NCBI GenBank assembly: GCA_012517025.1
Contig: JAAYVT010000723.1
Span: 1-13,180 of the forward strand
Direction: 5' to 3'
Length of the DNA: 13,180 nt
Source of the DNA: Phyllobacteriaceae bacterium
GTDB taxonomy: Bacteria > Pseudomonadota > Alphaproteobacteria > Rhizobiales > Ancalomicrobiaceae
Under the pieces are notes generated by a model, which saw only the letters and a list, made by a program, of their open reading frames with translations, was not told the origin of the DNA and did no database searches. The position numbers and the translations under genes are program-made. Shown one piece after another: positions 1-6,741 of this stretch (its first letter is position 1; the number at the start of each line of letters is the position of its first letter).

Positions 1-788
1 ACGAGCGCCAGCGAGACGGCGCCGATCGCCCGCAGCATCGGCGAGAAGCGGCCGGCGACGAACAGCGCGAAGCCGCCGAGATAGGGCACCAGCACGGCGA
101 GCGGCCAGGCCGTCTCGAAGTCGGGGACGGCGCCCGGGGCGAGGCCGGCGAGGCGCGCCGCCAGCGCCAGCACCGGCGCGGGATCGAGCGACAGGGCGAC
201 GGTGGCCAGCGCCGCGACGACCATCGGCGCCTGTGCCGGGCGAAGCGCGAAGAACGGGATCGGACGGTCGGCGAGGATGCCGTGGCTGCGCCGTTCGAAA
301 CAGATCCGCTGGATGGTGAGGATCGAATAGACGGCGGCGACGATCGAGGCGACGGTGCCGATCACCGCGATCGGCCAGAAGCCGGCTTCGATCGCCGCAT
401 AGAGCACCACGAATTTCGAAAACGAGCCCTTGAACGGCGACAGGCCCATCACCGAGAACAGTCCGAAGCCGAACATCAGCGAGGCGAAGGGCGTGCGGTC
501 GACGCTGCCGACGAGATCGGCGATGCGGGTCGATCGGTTGGCGCGGACGATCTCGACCGCCGCCAACACCACCAGCGTCCGCATCACCAGCTGCAGGCCG
601 AGGTGCATCCAGGCGCCGGTGGCGCCGATGCCGTCGCCGACCACCAGTCCGACGAGAACCCAGCCGAGCTCCGCCAGGGTGGACCAGAAGAGCATCCGCC
701 TGAGATCGCTCACTGCGGCGAGAGCGAGGATTTCACATCCGAGCAGCAGCGCCGCTCCGATGCCTGCGAGCAATGGAATGTCCGACAT
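1..788 (-). CDS. Proton-translocating antiporter-like membrane subunit (NuoN/MrpD/HyfB family), 5' part, runs off left edge
   Basis: Translating the minus strand from the ATG at 788 gives 262 open codons to the window edge, mostly hydrophobic helices. Residues 29-125 follow the second half of the PF00361 proton-transporter fold: a D-L-R-R-M-L-x-x-S-T-x-A-E-x-G segment (28-42), a helix with M61-H62 and R70 where the family has H...H..K, then G115-L-S-P-F-K-G-S-F-S-K125, which matches the usual G-x-P-P-x-x-G-F-x-x-K loop. Family members are membrane subunits of complex I, Mrp antiporters or membrane-bound hydrogenase/formate complexes, and move protons across the inner membrane. The usual first six or seven helices are missing upstream, and an in-frame TAA lies 19 codons before the ATG. 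A GTG at 842 is an alternative start. From about residue 224 the sequence looks like the N-terminus of another such subunit. The partner complex lies outside the window. Family assignment is fairly firm; the specific complex is unknown. Confidence 0.75.
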   Translation of the reverse strand, partial: MSDIPLLAGIGAALLLGCEILALAAVSDLRRMLFWSTLAELGWVLVGLVVGDGIGATGAWMHLGLQLVMRTLVVLAAVEIVRANRSTRIADLVGSVDRTPFASLMFGFGLFSVMGLSPFKGSFSKFVVLYAAIEAGFWPIAVIGTVASIVAAVYSILTIQRICFERRSHGILADRPIPFFALRPAQAPMVVAALATVALSLDPAPVLALAARLAGLAPGAVPDFETAWPLAVLVPYLGGFALFVAGRFSPMLRAIGAVSLAL

Positions 789-942
789 GACCGATCCCGC
801 GTCGTTCGGAGATCCGTCGGGAAGACGGATCCAGTCGGTCACGGCTTAGCGGGGGGCGGTCGGAATTACCGTCATTTGGGAGACATTCGAGAAATTCGCC
901 GCCGTCGGCGCGGCGTGCGAGCGGCGGGGCCGGCGGACGGCC
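789..942. other. Intergenic region between mobB and the antiporter-like gene
   Basis: This 154-bp gap separates the mobB stop from the ATG of the antiporter-like gene; both genes are read on the minus strand. It contains no further gene. An AT-richer stretch at about 868-897 could hold a weak promoter for the antiporter-like gene, but no convincing -35/-10 pair was found. GC-rich sequence at 897-940 can form only short imperfect stems, so no terminator is called. Confidence 0.5.
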
Positions 943-1467
943 TCAGCGCCGGGCGGCGAGGGCGGGGACGCCGTTCGCGCCGAGATGATCGAGGATGAAG
1001 GCCGCCACCGTCTCGGGTCGGTTCAGGTCGAGCGTCGGCACGCTCGGGCCGACGATCGGCACGTCGGAGGCGACGGCGACGATCGGCGAGCCGGGATGCC
1101 ACATCAGGGCGTGCCCCTCACTCGGACGATGCACCTCGACGGACGGCAGGCCGTGGGTGTGGAAGCCCTCGACGAGCACCAGATCGACCGGCGCCAATCG
1201 CGACAGAAGCTCTTCGAGCGACGGCTCGGCCTCGTCGCGGATCTCGTGGAGGAGCGCCCAGCGGCCGCCGGAGATCAGCAGGACCTCTTCCGCCCCGGCC
1301 TCGCGATGACGCCAGGAATCCTTGCCCGGCTTGTCGATGTCGAAGCCGTGATGGGCGTGTTTGACGGTCGAGACGGTCAACCCGCGCGCCCGCACGATCG
1401 GCAGGAGACGCTCCATCAGGGTGGTCTTGCCGGACCCGCTGCGACCGACCAAGCCGAAGATCATCAT
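943..1467 (-). CDS. mobB: MobB, molybdopterin-guanine dinucleotide biosynthesis accessory GTPase
   Basis: This 174-residue protein has the length and layout of MobB. A P-loop G-R-S-G-S-G-K-T-T lies at residues 8-16, right after the first beta strand. It is followed by T-V-K-H-A-H-H-G-F (about 34-42) and the D-L-V-L-V-E-G-F segment (about 134-141) typical of the family. MobB binds GTP and works with MobA when molybdopterin is converted to the guanine dinucleotide form. It is cytoplasmic and not strictly required in E. coli. The start is ATG at 1467 or the adjacent ATG at 1464; a GGGAG-like Shine-Dalgarno sequence lies upstream. The gene follows dorA on the same strand after 91 bp that contain two strong hairpins. 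DorA needs exactly this dinucleotide cofactor, so the placement makes functional sense. No mobA is visible in the window. Confidence 0.93.
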   Translation of the reverse strand: MMIFGLVGRSGSGKTTLMERLLPIVRARGLTVSTVKHAHHGFDIDKPGKDSWRHREAGAEEVLLISGGRWALLHEIRDEAEPSLEELLSRLAPVDLVLVEGFHTHGLPSVEVHRPSEGHALMWHPGSPIVAVASDVPIVGPSVPTLDLNRPETVAAFILDHLGANGVPALAARR

Positions 1468-1490
1468 GACGCGTTCTCCCGGGAAGACGG

Positions 1491-1514
1491 CTCGGAGGGG
1501 AGGTCCCCTCCGAG
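1491..1514 (-). terminator. Perfect 10-bp hairpin, second of a pair in the dorA-mobB gap
   Basis: The 10-base arms at 1491-1500 (CTCGGAGGGG) and 1505-1514 (CCCCTCCGAG) are perfect complements around a 4-base loop. Read with dorA, this is the distal hairpin, ending 23 bases before the mobB ATG. No U-run follows, so it fits a weak or factor-assisted terminator, an attenuator, or a 3'-end stabiliser of the dor transcript. The structure is certain from sequence; the role is inferred. Confidence 0.5.
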
Positions 1515-1524
1515 CCCGAGGTGC

Positions 1525-1550
1525 GTCCGGGCGGGGCGAAACGCCCGGAC
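1525..1550 (-). terminator. Perfect 9-bp hairpin just after dorA
   Basis: The arms at 1525-1533 (GTCCGGGCG) and 1542-1550 (CGCCCGGAC) are perfect complements with an 8-base loop. The hairpin begins 8 bases beyond the dorA stop codon and is followed 10 bases later by the second hairpin. There is no U-tract. It probably marks the 3' border of the dorCDA message or reduces read-through into mobB. Confidence 0.5.
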
Positions 1551-1558
1551 GCGGAGGC

Positions 1559-4030
1559 TCAGGCGGCGCCCTTCGGGGCGGTGAAGACGCCGACCGTGAC
1601 GGCGGGTCCGCCGTATTTCTCGACCTCGCCGACCGCGGTGTGGCCGCAGTTGCCTTGGGCGAGCTTGGAGGTGCCCATGTCGACGGTCAGCACGTTGACG
1701 TCGCCGTATTTGCACAGCGTTCCCGGCTTGCCGCCTTCCTGCGGGTCGTACCAGCCGCCTTCGTTGACCCGGATCACCCCCTGACGGATGGCGTCGGTGA
1801 CCTTGGCGCCGGCGAGGATCTGGCCGCGGTCGTTGAAGACGCGGACGACGTCGCCGTCCTTGATGCCGCGCGTTTCGGCGTCCTTCGGGTTGATCAGGCA
1901 GGGCTCGTGACCGGAGACGGTGTAGGTCTCGCGCAGCGAGGTTCCGCAGAGCTGCGAATGCAGGCGGCTCTTCGGGTGGCTGGTGGCGATGTGCAGCTTG
2001 TACTTGGTCGTCGGACCGCCGAGGCGCTCCACCGGCTCGTACCACATCGGATGCGGACCGCAGTCGTCGTAGCCCATCTTCTCGATGTTCTTCGAGTAGA
2101 TCTCGATCTTGCCCGACGGCGTGCCGAGCGGGTTCAACAGCGGATCCTCGCGGAACTTGCCGTAGCGGACGAAGCTCTTGCCCTCGGTGATCGGGAATTC
2201 GACCACGCCGGCGCCGTTCCAGAAGGCGTCGAACTCCGGCATGGCGATCTTCTTCGCCTTGGCCTGGGTCAGAGCGGCGTCGTAGAACGACTTGATCCAC
2301 TCCATCTCGCTCTTGCCTTCGGTGAACTCCTTGCCCTTGCCGAGCTTCTCGGAAATCAGGGCGAAGATCTCGAAGTCGGTCTTCGATTCGAAGACCGGAT
2401 CGATCACCTTCTTCATCGCCAGGATCGCCGAGCCGGCATAGTCGCCGACGCTCTCGATGTCGTTGCGTTCATAGGAGGTGGTCGCCGGCAGCACGATGTC
2501 GGCGAAGCGGGCGGTCGGGGTCCACTGGAAGTCCTGCACCACGAAGGTGTCGAGCTTCTGGAAGGCCTGGACCTGACGGTTGCGGTCCTGATGGTGGACG
2601 AACGGATTGCCGCCGACCCAATAGGCCATCTTGACGTCCGGGTACTTCGCCTTCTTGCCGTTGAAGTCGAAGTCCTTGCCGGGGTTCATCAGCATGTCGA
2701 CGACGCGGGCGCAGGGGATGGTCGCGGCTCCCGCCTCGGTCATCCAGGCGGCGCCCTCCTTGGCCTTGCCGCCGTCGGTGATGCCGGTCAACACCGGCGC
2801 GTCGGCCGACGGCGCGCCGCCGTTGGCGTAGTGATAGGAGAAGCCGAAGCCGCCGCCGGGCAGGCCGATCTGGCCGAGCATCGCGGCGAGGGTGACGAGC
2901 ATCCAGTGGCGCTGTTCGCCGTAGTGCTGGCGCTGCAGCGAGAAGCCGCCGGCGAGCATGGTGCGGTTCTTGGCGAAGGCGCGCGCCAGACCCTTGATCA
3001 CGTCGGCCGGGACGTCGCAGATCGCGGCGGCCCATTCGGCCGACTTCGGCTGCTTGTCGGTCTCGCCCATCAGATAGGGCAGGAACTTGTCGAAGCCGGT
3101 GGCGTAGTCGGCGAGGAACTTCTCGTCGTGCAGCTTCTCGACGACCAGGGTGTGGGCGATGCCGAGCATCAGCGCGACGTCGGTCTGCGGCCGCGGCGCT
3201 ATCCATTCGGCGCCGAAGAAATCGCAGGTCTCGGTCTTCACCGGATCGATGCAGATGACCTTGGTGCCCTTGGCCTTGAGCGCCTTCATGCCCTCGTAGC
3301 CGCCGTGATCGCCGATGGTCCAGCTGATCTGGTTGGTGAGCATCGGATCGGCGCCCCAGAACACCATCAGTTGGGTCTCGGCGACGACCACCGGCCACAC
3401 CGTCTGCTGCTCGTACATCTCGAGCGTGCCGACGACGTGCGGCATGATGATCTGCGCCGCGCCGGTCGAATAGTCGCCCGAGGCGTTCACGAAGTTGCCC
3501 TTGAGGTTCATCATCCGCCGGAGCAGGCTCTGGCAGTTGTGCAACCGGCCGGGGCTCTTCCAGCCGTAGGAGCCGGCGAAGGTGCCGGTCGGTCCGTAGG
3601 TCTTCTCGACGCGCACCAGTTCCTTGGCGACGAGATCGATCGCTTGGTCCCAGGTGACGCGGACGAAGTCGCCGGCGCCCCGCGTCTCGGGAGAGGCGCC
3701 CGGGCCCTTCTCGAGCCAGGCGCGGCGCACCATCGGATATTTGATGCGGGTCGGCGAATAGATGCTGTCGAGCACGCCCGACAGCTGATGGCTCGGCGCC
3801 GGGTCCTTCTCCCAGGGCTTCACCGAGACGACGCGGCCGCCCTCGACCTTGGCGCGGAAGGCGCCCCAGTGGCTGCCGGTCAGCACTTCGCCGTCGGGGG
3901 TGGCGGCACGCGCGCCGACCGAAAGCAGCGAGGGTCCGGCGAAGCCGAAGACGCCCGCGACCAATCCCCATCCGAGCAGGCTGCGCCTGGACATTTCGGC
4001 CTGGAATTCCGTGTCGGAGACGATGGACAT
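1559..4030 (-). CDS. dorA: DorA/TorA, periplasmic DMSO/TMAO reductase, molybdopterin enzyme
   Basis: This catalytic subunit reduces DMSO (and TMAO) in the periplasm, taking electrons from DorC. The 823-residue length is that of Rhodobacter DorA precursors. A Tat signal S-R-R-S-L-L at 14-19 leads a hydrophobic stretch ending A-R-A at 40-42, so cleavage after 42 is expected. By eye the whole chain follows Rhodobacter DorA closely. Residues matching DorA Tyr114, Trp116 and the molybdenum ligand Ser147 are Y155, W157 and S188, so the active site looks intact. That Tyr is reported to be absent from E. coli TorA, which favours the DMSO-reductase type. There is no N-terminal Fe-S cysteine motif, as in other single-subunit DorA/TorA enzymes. 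The ATG at 4030 has a strong AAGGAGA 5 bases upstream. dorD ends 31 bases before it. Base composition matches the neighbours. Confidence 0.96.
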   Translation of the reverse strand: MSIVSDTEFQAEMSRRSLLGWGLVAGVFGFAGPSLLSVGARAATPDGEVLTGSHWGAFRAKVEGGRVVSVKPWEKDPAPSHQLSGVLDSIYSPTRIKYPMVRRAWLEKGPGASPETRGAGDFVRVTWDQAIDLVAKELVRVEKTYGPTGTFAGSYGWKSPGRLHNCQSLLRRMMNLKGNFVNASGDYSTGAAQIIMPHVVGTLEMYEQQTVWPVVVAETQLMVFWGADPMLTNQISWTIGDHGGYEGMKALKAKGTKVICIDPVKTETCDFFGAEWIAPRPQTDVALMLGIAHTLVVEKLHDEKFLADYATGFDKFLPYLMGETDKQPKSAEWAAAICDVPADVIKGLARAFAKNRTMLAGGFSLQRQHYGEQRHWMLVTLAAMLGQIGLPGGGFGFSYHYANGGAPSADAPVLTGITDGGKAKEGAAWMTEAGAATIPCARVVDMLMNPGKDFDFNGKKAKYPDVKMAYWVGGNPFVHHQDRNRQVQAFQKLDTFVVQDFQWTPTARFADIVLPATTSYERNDIESVGDYAGSAILAMKKVIDPVFESKTDFEIFALISEKLGKGKEFTEGKSEMEWIKSFYDAALTQAKAKKIAMPEFDAFWNGAGVVEFPITEGKSFVRYGKFREDPLLNPLGTPSGKIEIYSKNIEKMGYDDCGPHPMWYEPVERLGGPTTKYKLHIATSHPKSRLHSQLCGTSLRETYTVSGHEPCLINPKDAETRGIKDGDVVRVFNDRGQILAGAKVTDAIRQGVIRVNEGGWYDPQEGGKPGTLCKYGDVNVLTVDMGTSKLAQGNCGHTAVGEVEKYGGPAVTVGVFTAPKGAA

Positions 4031-4061
4031 CTGTCTCTCCTTGGTTGTCGGGTGAGCGTCG

Positions 4062-4718
4062 TCACGCCGTTCTGGAGTCGTCGTGTGGTTGGCCGGCCTC
4101 GATCGCCGCGGCGAGAAGCGCGGCCGAGGCGGCGTGGAAACCGGTGTCGTCGGTGGCGTCCAAGCCGGCGCGGAACGCCGGCAGCCAGCCGCGCAGGCGA
4201 TCGGCGAGGGCGAAGCGATCGGGATGGCCGGCCGCCATCAGATGGGCGAGGAGGGCGGTCTCGATCGCGAGGTGGTCGGAGGGCTCGCGATCGAAGCCGA
4301 CCGAAAGATCGTGCGCGGCGAGGAGGCGATCCATCTCGCCGGTGGGGGCCTGGAACAACCGTCCGCCGCAGCGATGGACGGATTCGTAAGGGGCGACCGT
4401 CGCCGGACCGGAAAGGCCGAGGAAGAGCAGCCCGAACACCCGGCCGAGCCGGCGAGCGAGCGTCGCGTCGTCGGTCTCGCCGGCGAGGCCCGCCCGGAAG
4501 GCGGCGATCGGCTCGGCGAGCGCGGCATCCCCGGCGAGACGGGTCAGGAGGTCCGCTCCGGCGCCGCGACGGAGCGCGGCGACGGTGTCTTGCGTGGGCG
4601 AGGCGGCGAACAGCCCGGCGAGGACGAGCAGGAGGGCGGCGACGTCCTCGGAGGCGGCGCGGGCGGCGAAGATCGGCGCGGCGACGGGGTGGGCGTGGGC
4701 GGAGGCGAGGGCGGTCAT
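4062..4718 (-). CDS. dorD: DorD/TorD, cytoplasmic chaperone for DorA maturation
   Basis: This 218-residue, mostly helical, alanine- and leucine-rich protein belongs to the TorD/DmsD chaperone family. The family signature E-P-S-D-H-L lies at 145-150, and a G-L-x-G-P-x-x-x-x-P-Y-E-S-x-H segment at 101-115 matches the conserved loop before it. TorD-type proteins bind the Tat signal and core of the apo-reductase in the cytoplasm, hold it until the molybdenum cofactor is inserted, and prevent early export. The ATG at 4718 overlaps the dorC stop as ATGA, and GGAGG stands 6 bases upstream inside dorC, so translation is probably coupled. The first 20-25 residues are low-complexity and longer than in E. 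coli TorD. Gene order C-D-A matches Rhodobacter capsulatus dorCDA. Confidence 0.93.
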   Translation of the reverse strand: MTALASAHAHPVAAPIFAARAASEDVAALLLVLAGLFAASPTQDTVAALRRGAGADLLTRLAGDAALAEPIAAFRAGLAGETDDATLARRLGRVFGLLFLGLSGPATVAPYESVHRCGGRLFQAPTGEMDRLLAAHDLSVGFDREPSDHLAIETALLAHLMAAGHPDRFALADRLRGWLPAFRAGLDATDDTGFHAASAALLAAAIEAGQPHDDSRTA

Positions 4719-5878
4719 GGATGACCTCCGGTGTCCTGCGCGTGGAGCTGCACCCACTTCTGGAGGAAGCGGAACTGTTCGTCGTCGAGGGCGACGAAGC
4801 GCTTCATCGCGTTGAGGTTGCCGATCCACTGGTTGGCGAGGTAATGGCCGGTCTGCGGCGCGGCGTGGCACAGGCCGCAGGAGGCGTTGAACATCTCTGA
4901 ACCGAGCGATTCGACGTCGGCGGTGGCCTTGGTCAGCAGCGAGGCGGAGATCCAGGCGGTGAGCGACGCCTCGGTCCACTTCTGGGCGGTGTCGGGGTCG
5001 GTGACGGTGGCGCCGTGCTCGACCTTGTCGAGCGCGCCGGCCCCGAGCGCGGCGACGAAGATGCGCTTGCCCTGCAGCGCGTAGAGGATGCGTTCGGCGC
5101 CCTCCTGCTGCCAGCCGGCGATCTTCACCTTGAGGAAGCCGCCGTCCTTCGCGAGCACCTCGACCGGGGTCGGGGCGAGCAGACGGCCGTCGACCGCGGC
5201 GGTCTCGGAGGACGGCTTTTCGAGCCACAGCCCTTTGGTCGCCAGCGAGGTCGGTTTGTCGCCGGGGGCCCAGGTCGCGGTCTTGGAGGCCTCGATCAGG
5301 GCGGCGGAGATCGACTTCCAGCCGGTCGTCATGTCGGGCAGCTTGTGGGCGATGCCCTTGTGGCAATCGATGCAGGTTCCGCCTTCCTTCCAGGCCTTCT
5401 GCATCTGGTCGGAGGCTTCCTTCTTCTTCTGATGGGCGAAGTCCATCGCCTCGAAGGCGTGGCAGTTGCGGCACTCGCGGCTGTCGGAGGCCTTCATCCG
5501 GTCCCACTCGTGCTTGGCGAGTTCGAGCCGGTGCTCTTCGAACTTCTCCGGCGTGGAGATGTAACCGGTGAGCTTGCCCCACACTTCCTGCGACGCCTGG
5601 ACCTTGCGGACGATCTTGTGCGTCCAGTCCTTCGGAACGTGACAATCCGAACAGATCGCGCGGACGCCGGCCGGGTTCGAGTAGTGGATGGTCTTCTTGT
5701 ACTCCTGATAGACGTTGTCGCGCATCTCGTGGCAGTAGGTGCAGAATTCGAGGCTGTTGGTCGCCTCCATCGCGGTGTTGAAACCGCCCAAGCCGACGAC
5801 GCCGACGACGATGCCCGCCGCGCCGGCCAATCCCAGCGAAGTGGGGCGTTTCAGGAGATCGAGTGCCTTCTTCCACAC
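4715..5878 (-). CDS. dorC: DorC/TorC, membrane-anchored pentahaem c-type cytochrome
   Basis: From the GTG at 5878 this encodes 387 residues, near the 390 of E. coli TorC. One membrane anchor (about 14-33) is followed by four haem motifs of the NapC/NirT-type domain: C-T-Y-C-H 46-50, C-S-D-C-H 76-80, C-R-N-C-H 136-140 and C-I-D-C-H 169-173. A C-terminal domain carries the fifth, C-G-L-C-H 334-338. The protein takes electrons from the quinol pool and passes them to periplasmic DorA; in E. coli the C-terminal domain of apo-TorC also restrains the TorS system. The GTG was chosen because the product then begins W-K-K-A-L-D-L-L-K-R-P, like the E. coli TorC start, and has GAGGGA 9 bases upstream. 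ATG at 5920 would add 14 residues but has no clear ribosome site. It is first gene of the operon and its stop overlaps dorD. Confidence 0.94.
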   Translation of the reverse strand: MWKKALDLLKRPTSLGLAGAAGIVVGVVGLGGFNTAMEATNSLEFCTYCHEMRDNVYQEYKKTIHYSNPAGVRAICSDCHVPKDWTHKIVRKVQASQEVWGKLTGYISTPEKFEEHRLELAKHEWDRMKASDSRECRNCHAFEAMDFAHQKKKEASDQMQKAWKEGGTCIDCHKGIAHKLPDMTTGWKSISAALIEASKTATWAPGDKPTSLATKGLWLEKPSSETAAVDGRLLAPTPVEVLAKDGGFLKVKIAGWQQEGAERILYALQGKRIFVAALGAGALDKVEHGATVTDPDTAQKWTEASLTAWISASLLTKATADVESLGSEMFNASCGLCHAAPQTGHYLANQWIGNLNAMKRFVALDDEQFRFLQKWVQLHAQDTGGHP

Positions 5879-5887
5879 GGCTTCGTT

Positions 5888-5893
5888 TCCCTC
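5888..5893 (-). promoter_or_regulatory. Shine-Dalgarno site supporting the GTG start of dorC
   Basis: On the minus strand GAGGGA lies 9 bases before the GTG at 5878. The alternative ATG at 5920 is preceded only by C-rich sequence with no purine-rich site. This spacing, plus the match of the resulting N-terminus to TorC, decides the start. Confidence 0.55.
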
Positions 5894-5930
5894 GACCGAA
5901 TTGCGTCGGGGACGAACCATGGGCCGGGGC

Positions 5931-5992
5931 GGTGAACGGGTTTCGCTCGAGCGATGAACGCGGTGTAGAGAATTGTGAACCGATGTGAACCG
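5931..5992 (-). promoter_or_regulatory. Tor-box-like direct repeats, probable DorR operator
   Basis: Four copies of the core GTTCA are read in the dorC direction, at 5990-5986, 5980-5976, 5959-5955 and 5937-5933. The first two are back-to-back decamers, CGGTTCACAT and CGGTTCACAA. Start-to-start spacings are 10, 21 and 22 bases, near whole helical turns, so the sites face one side of the DNA. E. coli TorR binds decameric tor boxes (consensus CTGTTCATAT) in front of torC; these share the GTTCA core and the orientation. The repeats lie between the divergent dorC and dorR and could also serve dorR autoregulation. Presence of the repeats is certain; binding by DorR is inferred. Confidence 0.7.
5943..5954. 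promoter_or_regulatory. 12-bp palindrome between the third and fourth GTTCA repeats
   Basis: TCGCTCGAGCGA is a perfect 12-bp palindrome that touches the third tor-box-like repeat. It may be a site for a second regulator of the dorC/dorR region or a chance event in GC-rich DNA. It does not match an FNR (TTGAT-N4-ATCAA) site. Confidence 0.3.
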
Positions 5993-6042
5993 CACGCGGC
6001 GGCATCTTGACGGAAGCGGTGGACCGCCGTTCTTGAGACGGT

Positions 6043-6741
6043 ATGAACAAGACCCATCACGTTCTCGTCGTCGAAGACGATCCGGTCAGCCGGCAGACGC
6101 TCGCGGCCTATCTGCGCAAGGACAACCACAGGGTTTCCGAGGCGGAGAACGGTGACGCGATGCGGCGCATCTTCGCCGGCGGCGACGTCGCGGTGGTTCT
6201 GCTCGACATCAACCTTCCGGGCGAGGACGGTTTGTCGCTCCTGCGGGAGTTGCGGCGGCAGTCGGAGGTCGGCGTCATCATGGTGACCGGCCGCGACGAT
6301 CAGGTCGATCGCATCGTCGCCCTGGAACTCGGCGCCGACGACTACGTCACCAAGCCCTACGACATGCGCGAGCTGTTGCCGCGCACCAAGAACCTCGCCC
6401 GGCGGGTCGCCGCGGCGCGGCTGGTGCGTCAGGACGAGGCGACCAAATATTTCGCCGGCTGGTGCCTCGACATCCCGCATTGGAGCCTGACCGACGCGCA
6501 AGGGCGCGAGGCGCGGCTCACCCGGGCCGAGTTCGAGTTGCTGGCGACCCTGGTCACCCATCGCGGCCGCATCTTCACCCGCGACGCGCTGATCGATCAC
6601 GTCAGCCGGCGCGATCGCGATCCGCTCGACCGCACCATCGACGTGCTGATCGGCCGGCTGCGCCGCAAGATCGAGACCGATCCGGCGCATCCCAAGCTGA
6701 TCATCACCGTCCACGGCATCGGCTACGTCTTCGCCGGCTGA
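6043..6741 (+). CDS. dorR: DorR/TorR, OmpR-family response regulator
   Basis: This 232-residue protein has a receiver domain (about 5-118) and an OmpR/PhoB winged-helix DNA-binding domain (about 130-232). Receiver residues are complete: acidic pocket E11-D12-D13, phospho-acceptor D55 in V-V-L-L-D-I-N-L-P, T82 and K104 in Y-V-T-K-P-Y. The C-terminal R-T-I-D-V-L-I-G-R-L-R-R-K-I is the usual recognition helix, followed by the wing ending G-I-G-Y-V-F. The likely role is to activate dorCDA when phosphorylated by DorS. It is transcribed away from dorC across the repeat-bearing region. Its 3' end overlaps that of the convergent kinase gene by 19 bp. The ribosome site is weak (GAG about 8 bases before the ATG). 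Assignment as DorR rather than another OmpR-type regulator rests on the location and the tor-box-like repeats. Confidence 0.9.
   Translation: MNKTHHVLVVEDDPVSRQTLAAYLRKDNHRVSEAENGDAMRRIFAGGDVAVVLLDINLPGEDGLSLLRELRRQSEVGVIMVTGRDDQVDRIVALELGADDYVTKPYDMRELLPRTKNLARRVAAARLVRQDEATKYFAGWCLDIPHWSLTDAQGREARLTRAEFELLATLVTHRGRIFTRDALIDHVSRRDRDPLDRTIDVLIGRLRRKIETDPAHPKLIITVHGIGYVFAG

Noticed and set aside
1361..4900. A 1179-codon plus-strand open frame opposite dorA and dorD
   Set aside because: It is the antisense of genuine dorA, dorD and part of dorC, is rich in Arg, Gly, Ala and Asp, and shows no domain. Such frames are normal in high-GC DNA.
6016..6027. GCGGT-GG-ACCGC inverted repeat near the dorR start
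   Set aside because: It is only 5 bp per arm in GC-rich DNA; no basis to call an operator.
6007..6035. TTGACG as a -35 element for dorR
   Set aside because: At 17-bp spacing the -10 position reads TTCTTG, which is a poor match, so no promoter is called.
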